Positions 23,638 through 38,198 of a stretch of DNA of 64,000 nt are shown here, piece by piece (positions within the stretch are counted from its first letter, which is position 1; each line of letters begins with the position of its first letter). Below the pieces are notes generated by a model, which worked only from the letters and a program-made list of their open reading frames with translations, ran no database searches and had not been told where the DNA came from. The stretch is from NCBI GenBank assembly GCA_022702545.1, contig JAHRBC010000002.1, forward strand, positions 5,270,001-5,334,000, given 5' to 3'. The translations under genes were made by a program, and so were the position numbers. Origin of the DNA: Phycomyces nitens (Eukaryota; Mucoromycota; Mucoromycetes; Mucorales; Phycomycetaceae).

Positions 23638-24058
23638 TTAGAAGACGAGTGCAGCACCCTTGGTCTTCTTATCACCACCCAACTCAAAGTGCTTGCAACG
23701 CTTGATGGACAACTGCATCTTGTACTTGCAGGCAGTGCACTCGAGACGGAGGACAATCTTCTTGGTAGTCTTGGCTTTCTTGTGGAAGACGGGCTTGGTC
23801 TGACCACCATAACCGGACTGCTTACGGTCATAACGTCTCTTACCCTGGGCAAAGAGGGAAGCCTTACCGGCCTTGTACTGGGTAACCTTGTGGGGAGTGT
23901 GCTTCTTGCACTTGCCGCCCTTGCAGAAGGTGTTTCTGGTCTTGGGAATGTTGACCTAAAGACATGTCAGTTCTCTATCGGACGTCTGGTGCTGGCTTGT
24001 TGGATTTGGTAATGGATGGATGGGTTGATGGATGGATATGTTGAGTGCTACTCACCAT
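23638..24058 (-). CDS. rpl42: 60S ribosomal protein eL42 (L36a/L44)
   Basis: Exon 1 is the start codon alone (24058-24056), followed by a 100-bp intron (GTGAGT donor) and exon 2 (23955-23638), giving 106 residues, the usual eL42 length. Motifs include [19 protein letters not shown], the zinc-binding pair ECTACKYK, and the C-terminal KTKGAALVF. It sits near the tRNA exit site of the large ribosomal subunit. An intron directly after the ATG is common in fungal ribosomal protein genes, and eL37 in this window has the same design. Confidence 0.95.
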
Positions 24059-24230
24059 GGTTTAATCAAAGTAAGCCAAAAGAGAGGGAGTCTATCAAAT
24101 GAGATGCCGCCTGGTTAACAACCTTGGCTGCCGGAGAGCACAGTGAGAGAGCCCTTGCTCAATTTGAATACCCGACACACTGTGTGACTTTAGCGACTTT
24201 TTTTTTTCTTTTTTTTTATTGCAACCCAAA

Positions 24231-24254
24231 ATATATATATATATATATATATAT
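24231..24254. repeat. (AT)n microsatellite
   Basis: About twelve AT units between the eL42 start and the Prp3 3' end. Confidence 0.9.
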
Positions 24255-24365
24255 GTATCGAGAATATTAATAACTCCATGTTTGACCATTTGATTATTGT
24301 TTTGTTTTTTGTTTCTTTCTTTCTTTATTGTTTTTTTTATTATGTTGTTTAGTTGAGGATTCATT

Positions 24366-26457
24366 TCACAATTCTGGCTGACGCGCTGCCAAATCAGCCT
24401 CATTAGCCAGCAATGCAGCATCCCAATAGTGCTCTACATGCCATTTCGATAGCTCCTCACGAGCCATCTTTTCACTCTCAAACGAACGCCAAGTGAACTT
24501 TTTAAACGCCTTGTTTTTCACCTGGCCCTCCCAGACCAGATAACAGGCATTCTCCTCAGTCTCATCAACATCCATTGCCTCTACTGGGCCATTCTTTGGC
24601 GGTGGCATATCGTTCCAATCAATTCGACGAAGCATCAACTTTTTGTACGCCTTTATACCCTTGGGTCCACCCTCAACAATGACAAGATTGCACTTTGGAT
24701 GTACAATGACCATACCAGTCAACTGATTCTGCTGTGCATTCAACTCAATCTTGTAACGAAGTTTGGGATGTGAACATTTCTTGACCCTATTTTTCATCAC
24801 ATATTTATTAATATTATTATTTATGATTTTGATCAAACTTACTTGAACACAGCAACCTCATTACTTGTCTTTTGATCATTCTTGAGCTTATTGGCAATCT
24901 TTGCTCGTCTTTCGGCAGGCGTCAATTTTCGCTGCTCGTTGGCTGTCTCGTGCTGTCTCTGTCTGAGCTCCATCTCCTTGCGGACCTTTGCTTCAATCTT
25001 TGTAGGATCTTGGATCGCCTCATCACCAAGAACTCTCATCAGATTACTGATCTTGACTAATCAAATCATTAGCCATTAATAATTCCAAAAAATAATAATA
25101 AGTAACAAGAACTTGCCTTTGGGTGGGTCAGGAGGCAGCAAACCAAGACGAATTTTATCTTGCTTTTCCTTTTGTGTTTCCTGGCGTTGCTGTCGTCGCA
25201 ACTTCTTGCGCTCTTTCTTGGTGAGCATCAGAGAACGACTGACAGCTGGTCCAGCAAGTTCGCTGGGTGGTTTGATAGGAATAGGGTGGTGAACATAGAG
25301 AGTAACCAATGCACCCAAAGATTCTGGATTTACGGGCTGAGTATCTAGATCACTATAGGTCTTGTTGGGCATAAAGGGAGCATCCCACCACTCGATAGCC
25401 GGTGGTGCCTCTTTCTAAAGACAGACAGACATCAGATATCCCACTTTTACTAGAGATGTATTTTATGGTTACCTTTATGGCCTTGTCAGAAATATCCATT
25501 TCGACTTCCATGCCTGCCTTTTTGACATTTTCAGAAATCTCTTGTTTCAACTTTTCCAATTGTGCCTTTGCTCTCTCTTGGTTGGCTTGCTGGATGTATT
25601 TTCCGGGCCTGACAAACTTTAGGGAGCGTGCTCTACGAGATGTTGGGGCTGTCTTTGCAATCAAGGAAGGATCATAGTAAGGGTTCTTTGTGGGGTCAGT
25701 AAGATCTTCTGGTGGAGTCTCGAGTTTCAATATCTTGACTTCTTTCTTTGGTGCAGCAGGACGTGGAGCGGGCTAAAAGATACAAGAGGTTCAATATACT
25801 TGCTACACTCTTCTGCATTTACCTTTGCCAACGCATTCTCACGCTTGGGTATGATGCCTCTGTCCAGCATGGCCTTCAAATCAAGATTACCAGCCTCATC
25901 CAAGGCTACCTGAGGTCCACTTCCCCGTGTATCAGCTACTGGTGTCATACCACGAGCCTATATTATACCACCACTTTTTTTTAGTACAATTGAACACCAC
26001 GTTGCAGAATCCAAACAACAAGGATCGGCTTATTCCCGCAATGCCTCTATGTTTTCTTCTTCTACTTCTTCAATTCTTCTTCTTCTGCTTACCGCAGATG
26101 CAGGAGCGTTTCCCATCCGAGCCTTTGTTTCGGCGATCCTCTTTTTCAGCTCCAATAAGTTCAGGCCACCTGGACTTGACTCTGGTACAGCCTGAGGTGT
26201 ACTGACAGGTAAGGGTGGTGGTCTCCATGAACTGATGCTATTAGGTACAGAAACTGGAACTTTTGGACGTGGTGGTGGTGCAGCCTTGGTTTGTGCGGCG
26301 GCCTTGCTCTGAAAACTAGCCATCTTGGCTAGTACTTCGGCACGTCGCGCCGCAATCAGCTCGGCCATCTATAAATAATCATAAAGCAAGGAATGTGCAT
26401 TGTCAGCACTTGAAGAAATGTACCTCATGAATGACCTGCCTTTTGCTGATCAGACAT
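24366..26457 (-). CDS. prp3: U4/U6 small nuclear ribonucleoprotein Prp3
   Basis: Exons 26457-26440 (uncertain), 26368-26093, 25957-25823, 25772-25473, 25414-25117, 25056-24843 and 24786-24366 give about 553 residues. Conserved Prp3 blocks are AIEWWDAPFMPN, LTKKERKKLRRQ.RQE, RLGLLPPDPPKVKISNLMRV, GDEAIQDPTKIE and the C-terminal VIVEGGPKGIKAYKKLMLRRIDW, ending with EHYWDAALL. Prp3 binds the U4/U6 duplex and helps assemble the tri-snRNP. The KVKISNLMRV block is split by an intron with a GC donor (AAAG|GCAAGT, 25116 downward). The first exon (six codons) would also need a GC donor (GCAGGT); otherwise translation could start at the ATG at 26368. The N-terminus is shorter than in animals. Confidence 0.93.
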
Positions 26458-27135
26458 TGTGATGGGTCAATGTGTCCTTTGTGAGGCACCAAAAAAAAAG
26501 AGATAGCTTTTTATGGCCTGGCTTTGCTGAAAGAGAAAGAGCTCTCTCTTTGATTGAGAAAGACAACGTCACGATTTGGTTGAGAGGCAGTCACAAAACA
26601 GCCTTTTTGGTTTGGCAGGCTCCCAAAAGGCACGTATTTGCACATTGATTATTAGTTGTGAGTGGGTCTTTTGGGTACTGATAAACTTGAGATTTTATGG
26701 TTAAAAACGTTTATTATTATTATTATTATTATTATTGCAAGTGTAGCAGACCTCGAGTGAGTAAAAGACAATGTTTGCTATATATACACTTTTTTTTAAA
26801 AAAGATATTGGCAAGGAATTTTGTGTATCTATAAAATGTCGAAATGCACGGTCTTTATATGCCTGCGATTCAACTAGGTATTTTGAGCAAAAAGCAAGCA
26901 TATTATTGAGGTTTAAATAAAAGGCTGTTATAATGTAAACCAAGCCTAAAGAGTAATTGGTAAAGACGTACCTTTGTATCGAGGTAGTAGAGATACATTC
27001 TATAGATAAATGTATACATTTGTAAACCTTTTGCAATTAGATTTAACCAGAGCATTTATTATGTAGGCTCGATTCTATAGCTCTAATTTACAAGGTCGCA
27101 AAATGTGTAGTGTCCTTTATTTTGAAACGTATACT
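26458..27135. other. Intergenic, Prp3 promoter and spacer
   Basis: Contains an (ATT)n tract at about 26711-26737. No gene is supported. Confidence 0.5.
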
Positions 27136-27445
27136 TTATGTCCAGATCAATTGAAAACAATGATTTGTAAGAGGGTTAGAACAAAGAGTTAATGATATGG
27201 TGCTGGCTTGGACTCTGTTAGAGTCAAATATTCTCAATTTTTTTAAAAAAAATGGCACTCGTTTTGGTATCCAGTATAACAAATAGCCCCATCCTTTCTC
27301 CAGTAAAATAAACTTGGACTCATCAACCCAAATCATCTCTTTTCAATTGCTTATAAAAAATATTTATATGACTGTAAAAAGAATAGTACTTGGAGATGTG
27401 TTCTTTAAAACAAGACATTTAGTAAAAGGCAGGCCTTGGGACTTA
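27136..27445 (-). pseudogene. Decayed Tc1/mariner transposase fragment (relic 1)
   Basis: A frame on the minus strand reads MIWVDESKFILLEKGWGYLLYW, matching the first catalytic-Asp block of Tc1 transposases (compare WSDESRF in the intact element). Upstream codons carry stops and frameshifts. The fragment ends where the intact element's terminal repeat begins, suggesting it was interrupted by that insertion. Confidence 0.65.
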
Positions 27446-27447
27446 TA

Positions 27448-28792
27448 AACTCAGATAAAAGAATGTTTGGACCTATGCAAATAATTTTTCAAGGAAAGAA
27501 ATGCTTACATATATTCAACATTTAATATCTCAACAGTGATGATAGCTAGAGCATCCAAACTTGAAACATAAAAAGATATACATGTCAAGTATTCATTTAT
27601 TAAAAAAAAATAACAAACTAGTATTTAGTATGACTGCCTTTTGCATCAATCACTGCCTGACATCGACTTTGCATACTCCCCACTAAACGTGAAGCAAGTT
27701 CAGTGCCCAGTATCTGCCATTGTTGTTGCATTGCAACCTTCAAATCGGCCACATTTTGGATACTGGCCCTTACTTCACTCATCTTTACTTCAAGGGCCCA
27801 CCAAACGTGCTCAATGGGATTTAAATCAGGACTTTGAGCAGGCCAGTACTCAAAGCCCTTGATTGCATGACCCTCTTTCCACCACTTCGCATAGGAGCCA
27901 GTATGGCAGCTGGCGCCGTCTTCTTGGAGTATGAACTCCTTATCCTGTTCCTCTGCCAGATTTTTGACCCAGGGAAGGAAGTTCTGGGCCAAAGTGTTGA
28001 CATATACGTCTTGGTTTACATTGCCTTTGAGGAAGACCAAAGGGCCAAAACCACCTGCCCAGAAACAGCTCCATATCATGGCACTACCCTTGCCCCACTT
28101 TGTCACTGGTACAATATTCCCTTCCTGGTACCTCTCTCCAACTCGTCTGATCACCCAAGCACCGCCATCATTGCCCTCGACTGTGAATCGTGACTCATCA
28201 GACCAGACTACACTGCTCCATTGGTCATCTGTCCAATTGACATGATCCTTGGCCCATTGCAGTCTTCTTTGCTTGTGTCTTTCTGTCAAAGCTGGCTTAT
28301 GAGCTGCAATATAAGCACCAAAGCCAAGGTTCTTGAGACAACTGATTACTGTTGCTCTACAGACAATAATCTCCATCTCCTGCAATGCGAATCTCAGCTG
28401 ATTGTAATTGGCAAATGGATTCTTCCGTACGCATTGCACAAGATGTCTCTCCGTCCTCTCGTTAATTATTTTTGGTCGTCCAGAGCTCTTTCTAGGAAGG
28501 GGAGATCCTGTTTCTTTGAATCTCTTAATGATCTTCTTGACAGTTGACAAATTCATTTCGACAATTGCCAAAATCCTTGTGGGACCAATCTCAGCCAAGT
28601 GCAAGTACATGATTCCACCAAACTTGAGCTCATCAGCCTTATAATATGGGCCGCGAATGTTCTCTGCTGCAAATGATATTTTCATGTTGGTGTTGATTAG
28701 TAAAAAGAAGAGAAAATAATGTTTTTATTTTTCAAAAAAACCATTTTTTTTAGGATTTTTGTGAGAGGTCCAAACATTTTTGTGTGTGAGTT
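27448..28792 (-). mobile_element. Tc1/mariner DNA transposon, apparently complete (1345 bp)
   Basis: Bounded by imperfect inverted repeats of about 27 bp (both start AACTCA and share AATGTTTGGACCT, about 23 of 27 matching) and flanked by TA on both sides (27446-27447, 28793-28794), the standard Tc1/mariner target duplication. It contains one uninterrupted transposase gene. Confidence 0.9.
27618..28685 (-). CDS. Tc1-like transposase, intact
   Basis: Single exon, 355 residues, no stops or shifts. The N-terminal part has paired helix-turn-helix regions (STVKKIIKRFKETG) and a GRPKI AT-hook-like linker. The catalytic triad is visible: VWSDESRFT, LQEDGASCHTG and SPDLNPIEHVWW. About 35 residues separate the second Asp from the Glu, close to the DD34E of Tc1. 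The protein should cut at the element's terminal repeats and insert at TA. Intact length, termini and target duplications suggest recent or ongoing mobility. The DESRF, FGPLV and NPIE blocks also allow the neighbouring relics to be recognised as relatives. Confidence 0.95.
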   Translation of the reverse strand: MKISFAAENIRGPYYKADELKFGGIMYLHLAEIGPTRILAIVEMNLSTVKKIIKRFKETGSPLPRKSSGRPKIINERTERHLVQCVRKNPFANYNQLRFALQEMEIIVCRATVISCLKNLGFGAYIAAHKPALTERHKQRRLQWAKDHVNWTDDQWSSVVWSDESRFTVEGNDGGAWVIRRVGERYQEGNIVPVTKWGKGSAMIWSCFWAGGFGPLVFLKGNVNQDVYVNTLAQNFLPWVKNLAEEQDKEFILQEDGASCHTGSYAKWWKEGHAIKGFEYWPAQSPDLNPIEHVWWALEVKMSEVRASIQNVADLKVAMQQQWQILGTELASRLVGSMQSRCQAVIDAKGSHTKY

Positions 28793-29356
28793 TAGCATTG
28801 CATTTCGTTTATATAAAGCTATCCAGTTATTTATTAAATAATTGGACATATAAGCTGTATTTTACATGTTAGTCTGTCAAATATTTATAAAATAGTGACG
28901 CCGACACTTGGTGTAATATCTATTTGCACCACCGATTTTGCAAATACGGGGACGAAGATCTTGTTTTTTCGTAATTGCTTTTTTAAAGCATTACGATGAT
29001 TTAATCGATGTCTCTGATATTAAGGGTGGATTAGCATAAAAAGTCAATATAACCTATACTACAACAAAAAAAAACATAATGTTTGAGATTAAAAACATCA
29101 ATATTTTCCAATTTTCACTAATGCAGCGCAAAATGCACTATTACTATTTGCACCATATTTCATAAATATTTGGCCAAAACATCCAAACTAAAATTAGATT
29201 TTTGTAGTAAATTACATATACCTTAAAATAATGTTTTGGAAATAATACCTTGACATTCTTTTTTATTTTATTTTCAAAGTGTCATACCCCATGTTATTCA
29301 TAAAGATTCTTCTTAACCACAGTATTTGGAGATTCTTGTAAGATGAAAAGTACTTT

Positions 29357-30040
29357 TTAATAATTTGAATATAGGTTTTTGGCATTCATGTTGCCATTCA
29401 ATACAAAAAGTGGTCCAAACCTCACTAACCAGATACACTCCCAGAATGTAACAAAGCTTCTACATCTTTGCACTTTTTGGCCAAGGTAGCTGTGGTAGTG
29501 TTTTTTTTTTACTAGATCCTCGCTAAATATAGCCACAGCTATTCTAGAATAAAATAAACTTGGACTCATTAATCCAGAAAATCCTTTCCCATTGCTTATC
29601 CCAATTCTTTACAGCGTTGTAAAAAAGCGTGCCACTTGTAAATGCGTTTTTTAGACATAAAAGGCTTAATAAGAGTTACACCCGAGTTAATATTTACTCT
29701 ATAGAAAGTTTTACTCATAGACTTTGTGCAAATAGGTCCTCTGGTTAATCAAAGTCTGATACCAATCTATCTTCAAGTCCAAAACGAAATGTCTTTATTC
29801 TCAGGATACAAGTAGTCTTGGTTCTTATGCAAGTTTCTTGTTAGCGACAGGCAAAGTTTTTTTCTTTGAATTTCTCAGGAATACAAGCGCATGTTAAAGG
29901 CGGCATGTTTTTTTTTTGTATCTGTAAATATCGGCAAATTTCATTCTGCTCATTCCAAAAGCCTCTGAAAATTCTTGGTGGTTTGAGAATTCTGTACTCT
30001 AGTGATAAAGATGCTAAAAGAGTCCAAGGACTCGAGAAAA
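29357..30040 (-). pseudogene. Decayed Tc1/mariner transposase (relic 2)
   Basis: The minus strand carries scattered transposase blocks in different frames: KPFMSKKRIYKWHAF (compare KPALTERHKQRR), INESKFI (first catalytic Asp changed to Asn), and RFGPLFVLNGNMNAKNLY, which lines up with GFGPLVFLKGNVNQDVY of the intact element. Stops and frameshifts break the frame, so it is dead. The upstream limit near 30040 is approximate. Confidence 0.7.
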
Positions 30041-31897
30041 TCAAAGCATAAATGTATACAAAGAAATGAATAGCCAAGATTGAATCGTAAATATTCCTGC
30101 CCATACACTGTATAAATACATATTGAGCCATAATTACTTGGATTTATTAATAAAATCCTACTTTTAAACCAATTATAAATATTGGACTAAGCACGAGAGA
30201 TAGATAGATAGATAGAGAGAGATAGTACCAAATATGAGTTATTGGCGGAAATAAACAGAGTATCAGGAATCAAAAGAATAGAATAGAAAAGGAAAAGGAA
30301 AGGGAAATAAGAATGTACACTAATGGGGAATATTAAGAATTGGAGTAAAATCAGACAGCAATGTCTTGAATGTTACGTACTTGACACACTATGATGATTA
30401 TTCTTGTTCACTTTAATATAATGTTTGGTTATCTGGGAATCCAACAAATTGATCTCCAAGTTAATTGATGTCTCCTTTATTACTACAATATTTAATAATC
30501 ATTTTTTTTAAATTGATTTAATTATCATGTTGTCTAACCAAGAGTACTTGATATCGGTATTATTTCTATTTTAATGGATGTTTTCCCTCTATAAATCGGC
30601 AGTGCCAAAGACAACATATTTCCCGGTCGCAAAATGATCATCATTAAACTCAATAAACTCGCGCGGCATTAAACCATGATATCTATATAAGATTCATTCA
30701 TTTGGTCTTTAAATTTCAATAAAAAATTTAATATAAATGCCAATATTGAAAAGATATTATATTATATTTATTGGAAAAAAGTGCCCCTCAAATAACTTTG
30801 CATTAAAAATAGCCCTTTTAGTGTTAGTATGCCCAATATAAAACCTTTTTATTTATTTATTTATTATTATTATTAATGAAACGCGGAAAACAATAGGAGC
30901 TCATTTGCGCGATATTATTACACAAATCATTACTGAATTCACTAGAAAACTATTCCAGTATTTTACAGTCTTACCATTGGGTCTGTGCAAAAAACAAAAA
31001 GACAAACTGGGCGCCATTTACTTTTGGAGAGTATTTTCACAGGGGGCTGGCTGGTTTCCATAAAATGTTTAACTTTACCATGTAAGACAGAAAACAATCT
31101 TTTGGATATTGCATACTATTTGTGATAATCGTTCGATTTTTTTATTTTTATTTTGAAGCAAGATTGCCAGTCAACTATATCTACTGGTCATACATATATT
31201 CTGCCTAATATATATGCACACATAATGTAGCTATCCCAATGATATTTCAGAGGTCTATAGATGATTTAGCAAATAAAATATTAGTACCATTTTAAAAACT
31301 ATATTGAATATCCAATAATAAATATCATCATTGGTATTAATACTAGTATTAATATTCAGAAAAATAAAATAACCCAGTTCCTGGTATCACCCCAGAATAT
31401 GGTCGGATGACTTGCACAAAAGACCTTTTGTAAATAGTACCAATAGCTTTACCATTTTATTTAAAAGTGGTATCGACTTTAGTGCGAATATGTATAACCA
31501 GCAGAGGCAATTGTACGCCTCTGAATGGCCCTCTTTACAAAAGAAAGAAAAAGAAAAGAAAAGAAAAGTAATCATGATACAAAAGAATAATAGATACAAA
31601 GACGTCATGGCAAGAATTCAACAATGTTTTTTGAAACTTGAACCCTTTGAAATGTCCATTGACATGAATCATTAGTAGATCTGCCCAAAAATAAATAAAT
31701 AAAGGGTGAATATATTATTGGCCCTGAATTTAATATACTTTCCATACAATTTCCTGTGGTACTATTATTATTTGCCATTATGTTTGGATCCACAAGACAT
31801 ATGATGAGCAGCACAAGCCAAGACATATTATTAGATTCAGAGCGCAATGTTTACTAATTCACCCGGACATACTTGATATTTATTAGGAGAGTAAAAC

Positions 31898-31934
<37 letters not shown>

Positions 31935-32670
31935 ATGAGATTATAATCACAAGGTAATAATAGCCATTGTATTCTTTATAGCTTTAATATTTCATTCTGC
32001 TCTATTGTTCAACTGATACCAAGGAGACAAACGTGTCTATGAAACAACTGGATTAAGATAAGCTTATGGATTTTGGTGAATTATCGTTTTTTGCTGGTGT
32101 AGCCATCCCAAGTACTCAGTTAATGGGGGACCTGTGCAGCTCTGGCAAGATACGGATTTATAATGGACATTTAAAGAGCTGTCATATTTTTCCCAGTATT
32201 TGTGTACTGTATTATCATGTATTTACACGCGCATGGTGTTTAAAACAGAGAGAGAGAGAGAAGGGGGTTGTCATACTGGAGTATATACGCGATTGGGTGT
32301 GTGTACACACACACAAGGCAACTAAGCATTAGAAACCTCAATACTCATCTTTTTTTAAACCGAGGACCCGGAGGTTAGCTTAAAACAAACAAAAAATCAA
32401 ACGGTGGCCATGATCTCTATTGCTGAACAAGATAATGCGTAAATAACAAGGCGTGGTCAGACGAAAAAAATGATTCCATACAAGGTATACAAAAGACTCT
32501 AGTTTTCTCACATTAGTTATTCGATTAAAAATAATCTTATATTACACAATCTTAGTCTATAAAAGGTCAAAAGCCGAACACACCAAGAGTACAAAGGTCA
32601 ATAGATAATACCAGCGGCTAGATTGTGTAGCCACTGATTTTTTTTTAGAAATTAAAATAGTAAAATAATC
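30041..32670. other. Gene-poor AT-rich stretch
   Basis: Contains GATA-type (tagatagatagata) and AT repeats (about 30199-30224, 31902-31930) and an alternating GT/AC palindrome near 32298-32314. Short open frames show no family similarity. The end is the promoter of the dehydrogenase. Confidence 0.55.
31902..31930. repeat. (AT)n microsatellite
   Basis: About fourteen uninterrupted AT units. Confidence 0.9.
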
Positions 32671-34002
32671 ATGATAGTATTTAAGCAACGGCTTGGTCTT
32701 GTTCTTCTGCCTCTCATTCTACTCAGCATGCAAATAAAAGATAGCGTGGTATTGGTCTACGGTGGTACTTCAGGTGAGTGCCAGTTGTGCTTGAGCCAAT
32801 CACTCAACTGGCTATCCTACAAGGAATCGGCAAAGAGCTTGTCTGCAAATTATTGAAATTAGGGTAAGGATGCCTGGCGACCCAAGAAAAACGACATGCT
32901 AAATCAATTCCATCTCTAGAGCATATGTCGTATTTACCGGAAGAAATAAAATTAATGGCGAAGAACTAAAGTCTAAACTTAATGAAGATTCTAGGTAACC
33001 TACCTACACGACTTGATAGTTTGGTATTAAAGAAATCTTTGGCTTTGTTTATAGTAATAAAAAAGAAGAATTAGAGGACGCGAGGATGATGTATTATCAG
33101 TGCGATATAACCGACTGGCCCTCTCATAAATTGATTTACGAAAAGGCCAAAGAGAAGTTGGGAAAATCGATTGATATTGTGATTGTTGTGGCTGGCATGA
33201 TGGACAGTTCGAATATCGTTGATGATTCTGAGCAAGGTTAGTTGGTCCTGGTCAAACAGACGCTTATAGCTTGTGAATCTAGACGGCATATTTCGTACCA
33301 TCGAGGTCAATCTGACAGGCGCTGCAAAGGCAAATCGAGTGGCCATTCAACATTTCCTAAAGGAGAAGAAGCCAGGGTGTGTGATCAATACTTCGTCGAT
33401 CTTTGGTCTCTGTGGTGCTCCACTTGGACCTCTTTATGCAGCTTCCAAGCATGGTGTAAGTGGTAGTGGCAGTGTTGGTGGTGGTGATATTGGTATTGAA
33501 TTGTATTGACTTTTATTCTAGATCATTGGCCTCACAAAGAGCTATGGAAATCTGTTTAGAACGACTGATATCCGAGTAAACTGTGTTGCTCCTCATTTTG
33601 TTGGTAATATAGACACACACATACAGTTTTTGGATTTCTTATTGTGTTTAACTTTTGTTGTGTAACCAGAAACACCCTTGCTGGCCTATGGATCAAAAAA
33701 GGTGGTTGATACTTTTGGGACAATCACAATGGAAAGCTGCACAGATGCCTACGTACGATTGATAGAAGACGAATCTCTGAATGGTAACAAATAAGGGGAT
33801 TCCAAAGAAGAAAAGAAAATGACATCTTATCAATTTTATTGTGTGAATATTTTTAGGAGACATCCTGACTGTGTCTACCAAAGAAACCTATGTTGAGAAA
33901 CGTTATGGGGATGAAATTCAGGAGAGACTCGACAGAGTGTGCAAGAAGCGCAGAGAAGGAGAGCTAGATAATATCCTGACCCATTTTGATTATCCAAAAT
34001 AA
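32671..34002 (+). CDS. Short-chain dehydrogenase/reductase, 15-hydroxyprostaglandin dehydrogenase-like
   Basis: Eight exons (32671-32773, 32824-32863, 32920-32994, 33055-33236, 33283-33455, 33522-33603, 33670-33783, 33857-34002) give 304 residues. The cofactor loop is YGGTSGIGKE, the active-site Ser lies in INTSSIFG and the catalytic Tyr/Lys in YAASKHG. The region after it (DIRVNCVAPHFVETPLL; RLIEDESLNGDILTVST) resembles 15-PGDH-type SDRs, which oxidise secondary alcohols on lipids with NAD+. The first 20 residues are hydrophobic; the ATG at 32731 (MQIKDSVVLVYGG) is an alternative start that would remove them and match 15-PGDH better. Seven short introns in 915 coding bases is the densest splitting in the window. 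Confidence 0.87.
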
Positions 34003-34509
34003 ATTTTTTATATCATTCTGTATTGCAGCCCATTTACTGCATTACTACTCTTGAACAATCTATCTATCTATCTTTGCAATTCACACCACACCCTGGCTAT
34101 CGATATCATGTAAAAATAATAATAAAGACAAATGGTTTTTTGGTTGTTGTTGAATAAGGGGGATGGTGTAATAATATATATATATATTTATATATGATTT
34201 TTTTTAAATCCCATTTATAGAGAAAACGTGCATCTATCTATGAGAGATGCATTCAGAAGAGCGAAAGGCTTCTTCTGTACAAGCAAGAGAGAGACGATGA
34301 CTGGCCCTAACAGAGGAGAAAAACAAATGGCCCAAGCAAACTACTCTCCAAGCAAAAACAAAAGAAAAAGAAAAAAGAAAGAAAATAACACACACACACA
34401 CACACATACACACTCTCCTATATTGCCTCTCCTTTTCTCCTTCAATCCCCCCCGGCCGGCAATCCTCCTCCTCCTCCTCCTCTTCCTTTTTTCTTCCTTG
34501 TCTTGTGCT
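34003..34509. other. Convergent 3' spacer with repeats
   Basis: Between the 3' ends of the dehydrogenase and Upf1. It holds an AT tract at 34173-34195, an (AC)n run at about 34388-34412 and a CTC-rich run at 34466-34486. Confidence 0.6.

Positions 34510-38198
<3,689 letters not shown>

Noticed and set aside
28905..29160. Possible second MITE with TGGTGTAA / TTGCACCA ends
   Set aside because: Only about five terminal bases match and no TA duplication flanks it; the region is probably transposon debris between the intact Tc1 element and relic 2.
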